Source of the DNA: Imbricaverruca yamaguchii
Lineage: Eukaryota > Arthropoda > Thecostraca > Neoverrucidae
Reading direction: 5' to 3'
NCBI GenBank assembly: GCA_034440575.1
Contig: JAOTOL010001436.1
Coordinates: forward strand, 310,001-374,000
Length of the DNA stretch: 64,000 nucleotides
Position numbers and translations under genes: made by a program. Positions 36,401 through 47,416 of this stretch are shown piece by piece. Positions within the stretch are counted from its first letter, which is position 1. Every line of letters begins with the position of its first letter. Under the pieces are notes generated by a model that was not told where the DNA came from, did no database searches, and worked only from the letters and a program-made list of their open reading frames with translations.

Positions 36401-36429
36401 AAACACCCAATTTATACGCCGACTCAGCA

Positions 36430-37500
36430 CGGTGCTGCCATTGATCTCTCCCTTGCTTCGGTTTCCATTTCTTTTCTCTCTTCGTAGCCCGTCCAACCTG
36501 ACCCACTTTTTAGCGATCCCTTCCACATTCACTTATCACTTGAACGCTCAGCCCAGGCTAATGATTACTCATGTTTACCACGCTGAAACGTTCGCAAAGG
36601 AAAATGGCCGTCATTCACCCAGGAAACTGACACTGTCTGCCATTCAAATCCCACCCCTAACTTCGGCATACCTCCATGCTATTTTACTTGTTCCAGAAAC
36701 ACACATACCCATACTCGTCCCCAGGCGTAAACAAGTGCCGTAATGGGACGGCGAATGTCAACGCACCTTCGCTCTGCGGCGGCGGGCTGAGCGGGCATTT
36801 CATCAAAATCTCACCATACAAAATATGTTAGAAGACTGCAAGGCCAAAAACATCTGCAACTTACCATTGGGACCAAAAACAAAGCTGACAATAATATTCA
36901 ACTATTTTAATATATTTACCCCATCGATCAACTTTAATAAATTCGCTCATTTTACAATGGCAAAACCCCACACCGCACATTTACACAACTGACTATTAGC
37001 CAACGCCCATCGCAGAACCTAGAGCCGTTGCGGACTACTTCACTACTATTACGCTGTCTCCTCAAACACCCGGCCCTCCCACATTAGTTGGTTATTGGAG
37101 TTTAGGGGCGCATCGACTGCGTCAGTCATTCAGCGCCCGGCACTCCCACATTATTTGATCACACCCTTGTCGCTTGACTGGCTCAGGAAAATCCGAACCC
37201 ACAACGCCCTCTATGAACTAAGCGTATCTCTATCAATGGTAACTAGCACTGCTGTTGGCTCCTACCAACTTGCATACTCTTTCCAAAATCTTTCTCCGAT
37301 AAAGTCAACCTTCCGGCGCTAAATAAACTATGGCCCGACGGTACTCCCCCCCCCCCCCCCACCCCCACACACACACACACTCTTCGTCTACAAGCACTAT
37401 CATTCCCATCGCTAAACATTCCAAACCACAGCACCTACTTTCCAGCCATCGCTCTCACTAGTTATCTCCAACATTTTTGACAGCATTGTCACTAGGGTGT
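36430..37500 (+). pseudogene. LINE linker and fingers relic, plus strand
   Basis: Contains VP-stop-WDGECQRTFALRRRA at about 36734, the typical VPWW..EC..A...R spacer after a LINE endonuclease, here with a stop replacing one Trp. Near 37420-37495 is LSLVISNIFDSIVTR, the start of reverse transcriptase. Opposite in orientation to the relic at 32.7-35.3 kb and interrupted by element M2. Confidence 0.6.
37087..37137 (-). mobile_element. mini-hairpin element M2
   Basis: Stem GGGCGC (37106-37111) with GCGCCC (37133-37138), inner GAC...GTC pairing, and GTTGGTTATTGGAGTTTAG outside. A 16-bp target duplication CGGC(C/A)CTCCCACATTA (37071-37086, 37138-37153) flanks it with one mismatch. It inserted into an already decayed LINE. 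Confidence 0.88.
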
Positions 37501-38190
37501 CCCCCCCCCCCCAAAAAAAAAAACTTTCTGGCCGTGCAAGCTGCCCAACCAAAACGGGGTGCCCTTTTACACAAAGACTAAGCTGACCAAATTTGGTCCC
37601 TCTCCTTTAAGTTTTGGTCCCCCCAGCCCCTCAAAGTTCAGTGACCCCACCCCAATGGGATGGAAAATCAATTTCATCGCACAGACCTGGGAGTGGGCTT
37701 ATTTAAAAGCTTTCATTGAGCAGAACAAACTTTAATTCCGACAAAATGTTCGAATAACAATATTTATTGTTCTATGCGGCCATTTCAGATCCAACGCAAC
37801 CGGAAATAACGGCCGGTTATCAGGGTAAGGCATTGCAGTGATCGCCGTGACTTGGTCTGTGAAGAAATGTATTTAAAAATGATAGAAGGGTTGTTTCGAG
37901 ACAGTAACATATTATTTTCAGTTCAGTCAATTATTTTGACCTATTAACATATACCTACTGACATATATTTGACCTATTGACAACTCACAGTGGCACATCA
38001 ACATCAGTATGCTAATCAACATCACTATGTTAGATACAGGTCGAACTGTGAGAGAGTGCACAATGACAGTGAAGTAGATGCACATTTAACGCGATAAGGT
38101 GCAATGCTATGGCAAAACAATCCGTTTCTCATCTGCGCTTCATCTGTGCCAGCCACGTTGCACTGTCTACTCAGTCGTAGTCTCATGCCG
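37500..38190. other. unassigned DNA
   Basis: Begins with a C12A10 block at 37501-37522. Nothing else supported. Confidence 0.45.
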
Positions 38191-38194
38191 TCAC

Positions 38195-38570
38195 CATGCA
38201 CGATGCACAGCCAGCTCACTTTTCCGCATTGACGGGACCGCAGCCAGGTGTGAACTCGCCACTGCGATCATACGACTTCTAACTCTGCCGTCTCTAACCA
38301 CGTCTGCGTACTCGGTAATGTCCTTAATACCACGTTCGGCTGCGTCATTCACGACTGACAACTGCTGCATTTCATTCTCAATTCGAACATACTCATCGTC
38401 ATCTACCCACTGGCTGGGATGGTTTTTCAACCAAGCCCCACTGTTGTTCAGCAGGCTGAACATCAGCCAAGATCTTGGCCCCACGCCCTCCCTCCTGGAG
38501 GCGTCACATGATCTAGCACCATTCGTGGGGCCAGTGGTGAGACGCGACACCGCCGATAACCAGATCGGAA
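38195..38570 (-). pseudogene. fragment of a transposon-like VVNDxAERG protein
   Basis: The minus frame reads SLLNNSGAWLKNHPSQW, then MQQLSVVNDAAERGIKDI and a basic tail. The motif VVND(S/A)AERG recurs in many invertebrate transposon-like proteins of unknown transposase class, usually near the C-terminus. Only about 120 residues remain, without start or splice context, so it is probably a dead fragment. Confidence 0.55.
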
Positions 38571-38639
38571 TTTTCGACGCCATGCACGGCGGTTTCGCGA
38601 GAAGTTGAAACAATAATATTTTTCCAGGTTTTCCGTCTC

Positions 38640-39460
38640 GGGGGTCTTCAACCCCCCCCCCCCTTCAGGTTTTTCGCGGATAGCGGACGAACGACGCGCG
38701 GAAGCGCGCCCAAATTTGGCATACCTTTTCCCACATCAATTTGACATGCTGATTACAAAATTTTAAGTCAGGTCATCTATGGTGAAAGAGTTAGTCAAGG
38801 TCAAGTGAGGTCACCTCCAAAACAGTTCAACCAGTCGTCACGCTTTAACGGATAGATATTTTAATGAAACTTTCAGCGTTTGCTATCTTTACGGATGCAA
38901 CAAAATGTACAAGTTGAATTTTTCATTTTTTCCGTTTTTGACTACCTATAAATTTTGCGTACTTGCCAAATTGCAGATAAAATGCAGGATTCTGACTAAA
39001 GTAAGCATTTTGTGTTCGGGCAAGTTGACTTCCAACGTTTCTCAGTCTGCTCTACCCATTGGAAAAGGAAAATTAAAGAAAACTAGAAGACTCAAAATTG
39101 TTATATTTAAAAAAATAAAATGTTTACTTTTGGGGGGTCAAAAAAATATAGCCCTGGTCGATTTCGCTGTCCTTTTCTCATTCTAAATAAAAAATTCATA
39201 TATCCCCCAAAATGAACCCCCCAGTCAAAAACGAAATGTAAGTCGTGAAAAGTGAGAAATCTAGCCCCTGGTGACGTCACTTTTTGGGGGAATGTTTCGG
39301 GGGGTTGACCCGGACCCTACTCGTCGAGCGCTCTTCGATGACACCTCTTACGTTTTCGTGCGATGCTTATATTTAATTTTAGAAGGGGGTCTTCAATCGC
39401 CCCCCCGAGACGGGGTGGGAGGATTTGACAGGAAAGACGGCGCGGGTTAATAACGTGCAC
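38640..39460 (-). repeat. dispersed repeat R2, copy B
   Basis: Inverse of 3905-4760. Its edges here show CCGTCTCGGGGG at one end and CCCCCGAGACGG at the other, a 12-bp inverted repeat, with TTGAAGACCCCC next to both. The second end is followed directly by a C13 tract at about 38651. Confidence 0.7.
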
Positions 39461-39554
39461 GGTCCTGCCCTTTTAGTTAGAGCATACCGAATTGATATCA
39501 GGGGAAGAATGGTGACGTTTATCGTCAAATTCTCGAGACCGCTCTTTCACCATC

Positions 39555-40140
39555 CGCTGCGGCGAAGTCCATTCCCGGACCCACTCTCGACTGAGGCGTC
39601 CCGCAAGGCAGCGTTCTATCCCCAACCCTGTATATTCCTTATTTTGATGAACAATGTATTGGACTAAAACTTCCCCAGATTGTCCCTTGCCTAAGATCAG
39701 ATGTGCAGCCAAGATGGGACCTGAGCCTTCTACCCACCCCTTCCATAGCAACCAAAAATGCAGATATAACAATGCATTTAGAATTTACCATGCAAATCCA
39801 ATAATTTTCGGCTCGCTTCGCGCACTGAAAGCGTTTTTCATCTTTCGGTTGGACCCCTTAAGAAAATTATTGCCTAAAATATTCCCTTACGCCGAGGATT
39901 TGGCCAATTGGTGCACCCATCTATCGATAGTTGAAGCAAACCATTTTTTTTTGCAACCACATTAATTATTGGTGCTCCATCGGGAGTTATAGATCTGCTA
40001 GATAAATCCGTCTGACTGGTCATTATCGGCTTGTCACATATATTCTTCATACACACGGTTCCGCTATCGCGAACAAATTGTTCCCCTCCAAACCATTTTC
40101 ACATGCCTCGGAATTGTCCTCGACAAATATGTGACTGTGG
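39555..40140 (+). pseudogene. LINE reverse transcriptase relic
   Basis: VPQGSVLSPTLY at 39600-39635, YAEDLANW (decayed YADD) at about 39890 and LGIVLDKY at about 40115 lie in order on the plus strand but in different frames. Possibly the continuation of the 36.4-37.5 kb relic, separated by R2 and other insertions. Confidence 0.7.
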
Positions 40141-40268
40141 GTGCCGGTGAACCGGCCGTCCAGTTCCGACTGTACGCGCTGGTGGTGCGGCGGCTCGCTG
40201 GGCGTCGCACTCCAGCACTACTGCGTGGAGCAGCCGTCCGACGTTACCGGCTGGGACGCCACACCTTG

Positions 40269-40322
40269 GTTGGTTATTTGGGCTTTCGGGCGCATCGACT
40301 GCGTTGGTCATACAGCGCCCAT
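40269..40322 (-). mobile_element. mini-hairpin element M3
   Basis: Stem GGGCGC (40288-40293) with GCGCCC (40315-40320); GTTGGTTATTTGGGCTTTC outside. An exact 14-bp duplication GACGCCACACCTTG (40255-40268, 40323-40336) flanks it. A perfect duplication indicates a fairly recent insertion. Confidence 0.92.
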
Positions 40323-40743
40323 GACGCCACACCTTGTCTGGTGTCGCCTCGTCTTTGCTTCTAAAACCCACTCGTTTATAAGACGGAGCAAATGACCTCA
40401 ATACACCGGCACAGCTCAAAACACATCCTCTCCCCTGTTTTCCATGATGAATTACTACGCATCATGCTCTTTGGTGAAGAAGCGGCACGTGGGACTCCAC
40501 TCAAGTCTGTCTGCAGTGAACGAATGATATTCAACTGAATCATCTAGATTGTATATGTGAAGCATGCCTTATTGGTGCCACCGTACGGGCTCAAGTTGAA
40601 TACTACCGGTACAGGATAGCTCGGCAAGGGCAGCGAAGATTTCGGAAAAGGTTGCAAGTCAACACCCGGGTAGGTTTTCAGCTTTTCAAAGATGACACGT
40701 CTATTCAATTACAGAAATATGCACAATCTGGTAAACCGCGATA

Positions 40744-40800
40744 GGAAATTCCGGGGAGTTTCCGGTCACCTATATAAGAGGAGGGGACCGGTGGCAGAGG
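40744..40800 (+). promoter_or_regulatory. compact kappaB/TATA promoter-like block
   Basis: GGAAATTCC (40744-40752) and GGGGAGTTTCC (40753-40763), both good Rel/NF-kappaB site matches, abut TATATAAG (40771-40778). A start near 40800 would be expected. No gene follows closely, so this could be an LTR promoter of a decayed retroelement or the promoter of an undetected transcript. Confidence 0.5.
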
Positions 40801-41820
40801 AGGCAGGGCCTCTCTTTCACCTTGAACTAGCTTAGCACTCACCAATTTAGCTTTTTCCTGTAAGGAAAGGAGTCCCTTGGGAAGAAAGATGCCCGCCCCC
40901 AGGAAGGCCCCTTTAATTTTCAGTTAGAGGCTTTCAGCCCAGATACCTTCGCAGTGTAGCCCCTCCGGAGATGTCTCCACTCTCCCCCCCCCCCCACAAC
41001 ATGGTAATTCTTATATCTGCTCCTGTTCACCCGTCTTCACGAATAACAGCCTGGAAGAAACCGACACCCCACCCAACATTGTAGTACAACGTGGGTAAAC
41101 AATGTGTGTCATGGCTTGGCATGTATTCGTGATTTGGGCTCAGTAGCGTACCACCTGTGGTGTTCACACGGCGACCATGCGGGCACTTATGCACGTATCA
41201 CACATCACTCTATAGAGGGAGGAGACGACTGACGGTTACACTGTACATACTCAACGCTGCCAGCATACCGTTCGTGGAGAGGTGGAACAGCGAATCGCCT
41301 GAATGAGGAGCTAAAGATGGAAGGAAGGCACGTTGTAGTCAAGTGCAAGCGTTTATATTTAATTATAAGACTTCTATCTGTGTCTTGAAACATGTTCCAA
41401 AGCTGGAGACAAAAAGTGTCATAAAGAAGCATTTAGAAAAAGGGTCCGGAGGACAGTCTCCAAAGACAAAAACGAGCATAAAAGTTTCCCACAATCTTTG
41501 TGAAACATGGAACAATAGCATAGAACGTTGTACTATGCAGCGCTTCAAATACTAATTATACTAAGCATCTGCTGAACCGAGGCATAACTCGACCGAGCCC
41601 TGTTCAACTGAACTGATGATGACTGCACCGTATTCGGTCACAGGTCACAGTCAGGGTCAAGGCCATGACCGGCACAGCACGTCCGGATCGCGGCACCGGC
41701 ACGTCTCTTGACCACTGTGCCGGTTCCTGTACCGGACCTACGCGGGTCAGACCCACGGTCGGGATTTTCGTGTGGGACGAACACCGTGTCCGGCACATAA
41801 ACGCAGCCCATTAAACCTTT
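40800..41820. other. unassigned DNA downstream of the TATA block
   Basis: No open frame of note. A C11 tract lies at 40985-40996. If the TATA block is an LTR, its R-U5 and primer-site region would fall here, but no paired LTR was found. Confidence 0.35.
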
Positions 41821-41829
41821 GTGATCATG

Positions 41830-42005
41830 AACGCTCAGCGACCGGTCAAACTTCACATTATATTTGCATTGGATGAGCTCCTCAGTCTTAAATGTCTTAA
41901 AATTGCATTGCAATATTCCTGCCCGTTTACGAGATATCGTCGAAAAAAACTGGAGTGTTGGGCGGATTCCGGATCCCTCCCCCCCCCCCCCAGATGCACG
42001 CGTTA
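41830..42005 (+). repeat. dispersed repeat R3, copy B
   Basis: See 28105-28335. Ends in a C14 tract (about 41977-41991) and AGATGCACGCGTTAA, comparable with GGTGCGCGTGTTAAC inverted in copy A. Confidence 0.6.
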
Positions 42006-42059
42006 AGCCACAAGCAGCATGGCGTGACGTCGCACTCACGATGAGACCCTGACGAACTG

Positions 42060-43000
42060 TTCACACTGGGTGGGCGCCAGATTGGCACGCAGCCCATGGG
42101 AGCTGATTGGCACGCGGCCCGTGGGACCCAGTCGCACACGGCCAACTGGCGACACCGGGCAACGTCGGCCGGTGATGTCGCACACAGCGCGTACACAAGG
42201 TCACAAGGTGCGATGTACAGGTGCGGCTGTACCGCGGGCGGTCGCCAAGTTCCTGGGCCAGGGCTCCTTCGGTAGGAGGCCGTGGATGACTTTCCCTTAG
42301 TCCCCTTGGCTAAGTGTGCGGCAGTGTCTATCATGCAGATCCGAGTCAATAGCGAGCTACTCAGACAGGTTCCGGGTCTGTAACAACGGGTCCCTGGCAA
42401 CAAGGCTGGAGACCTCTCACCAGACCAGGGGGGGCAAAGTCCTTATTTGCAGGACATTTTGGGATTGAATACTGAAAATTATAAATGAATATTTGCAGGG
42501 TACCAAACCATGGGTCCGGACCCCGACCCACCCGGGATCTCCAGTCACATCTGACGCACTTGGAGTTTGTAACGGGGTCCTCTGGCCTACCATGGGTTGG
42601 CGACATATATCCCTCTGATATATCACGTGTCTATGGCGGAGTACTTCCGACATGCTCCGGGTCTGTGACTGAGTTACTCCGGCAAGTTCTGAATGTGCGA
42701 CGTGGTCTCCCATGCAGGACCCACGCCTGTGACGGAGTATCCGGCGGACCCCGGATATACAATGGCTGGCCCTCTCCCCTGTAACAAGTATGATCCCACA
42801 ACGAATCGATGTGGCTTTCGCACAAAAAGCTGAGGGCCAGCACTACCTCGCAATTACACGCCTGAGCCAAGCCTCTAGCTCGTCCAATGCAGAAAGACAG
42901 TCTATCACGGTCGATGTTCGAGCTTATTGGCCGTACAACAATATGCACCCAGATGATCCTCGCTGTGATATTCAGTTGTTTTCACTGGCGTTATTGAGCT
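42060..43000. other. GC-rich unassigned DNA with degenerate repeats
   Basis: Loose recurrences of CCGGGTCTGT, GACGGAGTA and GGACCCC suggest an old minisatellite (about 42360-42770). Overlapping open frames on both strands look like composition artefacts. Confidence 0.4.
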
Positions 43001-43059
43001 GACCATGTTCTGATTGAAGACATTCCTCCCGACGTCAGCTAATTTGTCCTGACGGGCGT

Positions 43060-43860
<801 letters not shown>

Positions 43861-43984
43861 CTGTGGCTGTCATAAGGAGCCTTCTGTCTATTATTTTTCA
43901 GCTGGGTGTCTCCTGGAAGATGAGGGTGAACGGCGGAAGACTGCTGTCTGGTGCCAGTTCAAACATCATCGGTAGCTCTGTGGG

Positions 43985-44290
43985 CACACAGCATCCGGGT
44001 CAGGTTTTTGTGGTCACGACACGGGTCACCAGAGTTGGGTCATTGGGGATACCTCGTCAAAAATAGCATGTGCAAGATCACTGGGTTTGCAACATCACAG
44101 CACAGGTCGCCTGGGTCAGGTGACTGGGGTTACCATAGTATGGGTCACCCAGGGCAGATCACTGTGGTTACCACATCACAGCATGGGTCAACTTGGTCAG
44201 ATCGCTGGGCTTACCACATCACAGCATAGGTCACCCAGGTCAGGTCACCGGATTTACCACAGCACAGTTCACCATGGTCAGATCACTAGG
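43985..44290 (+). repeat. tandem units of about 43-45 bp
   Basis: Six to seven diverged units built on GGGTCACC(C)AGG, (C)AGATCACTG and GGTTACCACATCACAGCA. Confidence 0.85.
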
Positions 44291-44450
44291 CAGCATGCCG
44301 ACTTCATAATTTGCCATCCCTCAAGGATATCGCCTAGATGGCATCGATGGAAATTAACTCGGTCACAGCTCTATATTTTTCAGACGTCGAAATATCTCAG
44401 GATTCTCAGATTGCCCCAATTGTATAAAGTCCGATAAGAATAGTGCTTAC

Positions 44451-44730
44451 TGCGCTTAGGGTTGCGGCCCTCGCTGACTACAGCAAACCTAACGGCAGGC
44501 TGCGAATTCATTGGTGTTGTGCTTGGACAACGGATGGCGTGGCCAACATCGGAATCGGCGGCCTGTGAACCAGTGTCGATATGTGAGTAAAACGATGCAA
44601 GGCTGCCGCGCTTCTCCAATCCGGTCAGTGCATCTAAACCTGGCATTGCGAGGCTAAGACAACCATCGTCAACAACGCTTCCCACAGTTACCGCATTTGC
44701 CAAAGTACTTGATAATTTAGCTCACACAAC
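44451..44730 (-). CDS. possible further exon of the zinc-finger/FAR1-like gene
   Basis: The open minus frame reads ...LSLAMPGLDALTGLEKRG, then AADSDVGHAIRC and SQPAVRFAVVSEGRNPKR. It ends in a good donor CGCA|GTAAGC at 44451. The 5' edge is unclear: acceptors at GGAG or AGAAG near 44614 would keep phase 0 with the previous exon but are weak. A Gln..ArgPhe...Lys/Arg end would suit the C-terminus of this family. Confidence 0.4.
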
Positions 44731-44929
44731 ATGCATCACATTAACTCGATACCAGTCTCTCCCTGGCGAAACGGCCAAATTGCCAGGGTTAGATTTGTAC
44801 TTTGCAATCCTGGAGGTAGATAGGAAGTTTGGGGCAATCGAATATGGAGAATAGGTTTGTCTTCAAACCTGACATCAGAATATTAGTTCGCACTTGCCAG
44901 CGAATCTTGATCACCTTATTACACAGCAG

Positions 44930-45552
44930 AATCACCACCTTGTCAACACCACCACGCGATCACCACCCTGACAACACCACCACCCCATCACTGCCTTGCC
45001 AGCACCACCACCCGATCACCACCTTCTTAACACCACCACTACCCCATCACTACCTTGTCAACACCACCACCCGATCACTACCTTGTCAACACCATCACCC
45101 GATCACCACCTTGTCAACACCACCACCACCCCATCACTACCTTGCCAACACCACCACCTGGTCAACACCACCGCCCGATCACCACCTTGTCACCACCACC
45201 ACCACCCCATCACTACCTTGTCAACACCACCACCCGATCACCACCTTGTCAACACCACCACCCGATCACCACCTTGTCAACACTACCACCTGATCACCAC
45301 CTTGTCAACACTACCACCTGATCACCACCTTGTCAACACCACCACCTGATCACCACCTTGTCAACACCACCACCCGATCACCACCTTGTCAACACTACCA
45401 CCTGATCACCACCGTCAACACCACCACCCGATCACCACCTTGTCAACACCACCACCCGATCACCACCTTGTCAACACCACCACCCGATCACCACCTTGTC
45501 AACACCACCACCCGATCACCACCTTGTCAACACTACCACCTGATCACCACCC
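44930..45552 (+). repeat. 28-bp minisatellite, about 22 copies
   Basis: Unit CACCACCTTGTCAACACCAC + CACCCGAT. Because 28 is not a multiple of three, all three frames stay open and give Thr/Pro/His-rich false proteins. Confidence 0.95.
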
Positions 45553-45559
45553 ACCGCGT

Positions 45560-45780
45560 GCTCGGCGGCCGGCCGTCGCCGCGTCTCCGGCAGGAAGACC
45601 CGGGCCGGTCGGCAGCTCCGCCGGGCCCGCCCGGTCGGTCCCACCGTCCTTTCGAGGGTCGTGCCCTGAGGCCGGGTCAGCCGCGGGCCGTCGGACGGCC
45701 GGCCACCACCTTCAGTCTGTGGAGCGGAGTCGGCGTTGTACCGGCACGGTGACGGATCCCGTTGTACGGGGACGGACTGG
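45560..45780. other. GC-rich spacer between minisatellites
   Basis: Very GC-rich, open in several frames, no recognised motif. It may be an unrecognised exon or a CpG-rich spacer. Confidence 0.3.
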
Positions 45781-45785
45781 GGCGA

Positions 45786-46110
45786 AAAGTGACACTAACA
45801 CAGTGCAGGTACTGTATTGACGTAACTCCTGTTCCCGTTGTATGAAGCTGGTCTGAAGTCGCACTAGCACAGTACAGGTACTGCATTGACGTGGCACTGG
45901 TTCCCGTTGTATGAAGATGGACTGAAGTGACACTAACACAGTCCCGGTGCTGTATTGACGTGGCAAGTTGTATGAAGCTGGACTAAAGTGACACTAACAC
46001 AGTGCAGGTGCTGTATTGACATGGCATTAGTTCCCGTTGTGAGGCCGGGCTGAAGTGACACCAACACAGTACAGGTACTGTGTTGACTTTTGCTGGTTCT
46101 ATTTGCATGA
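45786..46110 (+). repeat. 60-70 bp minisatellite, five copies
   Basis: Units starting ACACTAACACAGTGCAGG lie at about 45792, 45861, 45931, 45991 and 46059, followed by TACTGTATTGACGT and GTTCCCGTTGTATGAAG. Confidence 0.9.
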
Positions 46111-46119
46111 AGCCAGGCT

Positions 46120-46860
46120 GTGCTGAAGGGTGACACAGATAATACATTGACACACACGACACACAAACTGCAGCCATATGATGTCATTGCGTCAGAGGGT
46201 GCACATGCCAGCAAGGTGGGAAAAGAAGACTGATCTTTGATTTTCTGCAACAAAAATATCAGTTCGCCTGAAAATTGCCCTCTTGTTTTCTCCCGGTAAG
46301 GCTGTTCTCGGGAAGGCTGAATGGCTTCGAAAAAGTTTCAAAAACCTACAGGTTGGCTGGTTGGAAATTTGGACTCAGGGGGGCATGGAGTGAGATGGTC
46401 ACACAGCGCCCACCAAAAACCTACAGAAAAGTACAAAAAGTAGCTTCTGATGTCACAGACAGAAACCCATCCGATTGAATGGCGAAAACCAATTCTTTCT
46501 AAAGCAAAGCTTCCAAAGCATGAAGTCAACCTTCCATGGTGGGAATGCTGCTCAGCACGTTTGCTTAGCTACTCACAAACTCGTGCTCATGCGTTGGTAT
46601 CGTTGATATGGTTGAAAAGCTTGCTGTTATGCACCATGTCTATTGTGTTTTATCAATCCTTTCCCAAGTCGTCTATACCAGCATTGATATTTCACACTGT
46701 ACACCAGAAACACTTAGCTCAGCAAGTGAAAACAGCTTCCCTCCGTTCACTGCACATAACTGAGGTGCATATGTGCACTCTAAAATCAACATGGAAAGTT
46801 CACGACGCTATTTCAAGTAAAATAATACAAAAACTTACGACCATTATCACCAGTCATTAA
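46120..46860. other. intronic or intergenic DNA
   Basis: Nothing supported downstream of exon 7 of the zinc-finger gene until the minisatellites. Confidence 0.45.
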
Positions 46861-46867
46861 CCCTTAC

Positions 46868-47416
46868 CACGGTGTCGCTGGCATTCTCTGACGAGTGCTC
46901 TCCACACCCTTCAGAGGTCTCAGCTCCTAGACTCCTGTTCCGGTCCGGCACACCACGAGCGCTTCGGACGGCACCCTCGCCAGCCGGCCGGAGACCAGCT
47001 TGGTCGGAGGCGTCGGCTGTTCCGACAGTAGCCGTCTGCGTCGTCACCGCCACCTGCTGGTCGGCCAGTGGCCCCTGGTCTCCACCGGCCGCAGGCGGCG
47101 CCGCCAAGGCGCCGGTGCTGACCGCTGCCCGCTGTTCGGCCACCCCCGCTCCGCCTAGCTGGCCGCCCACGTCCAACGCTGCCAGCTCGTCCACCGTGAC
47201 GTCAGTCTCGCCAGCACGGGCGCCGGCCGCCCGGTCAGCCAACTCCCCGCCACCTGTGTCGGCCGGCCGAGCGGCGGGTTCGTCGGCACCGTCGTCGGTG
47301 CCATCGTCGGCCCGCTCCGTCGGCACCGCCCCGGACGGCGCGACGGTCGACCGATCCGGCAGCACCGTCAGCAGGCACGAGAACCGCGTCTCAGCCCGCA
47401 GCAGGTCCGCCTCCGC
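46868..47416 (-). CDS. zinc-finger gene exon G (disordered tail)
   Basis: 183 codons, phase 0 to 0. Acceptor CCGGCAG|GCG (an alternative at CACAG upstream changes phase); reads [20 protein letters not shown], then a long Ala/Gly/Thr/Asp-rich stretch, ending SENASDTV; donor GTG|GTAAGG. Strongly GC-rich; no domain after the first 25 residues. Confidence 0.68.

Noticed and set aside
35621..36444. Open frames of 121 and 204 codons
   Set aside because: They overlap in different phases, have no recognisable motif, and the second ends in a poly-C repeat region.
40131..40419. GC-rich open frames on both strands around 40.1-40.4 kb as an exon
   Set aside because: No consistent splice sites or family motif, and a mini-hairpin insertion runs through it.
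44829..45820. Thr/Pro/His-rich open frames in three phases
   Set aside because: The 28-bp repeat has no stop in any phase; no splice or start context.
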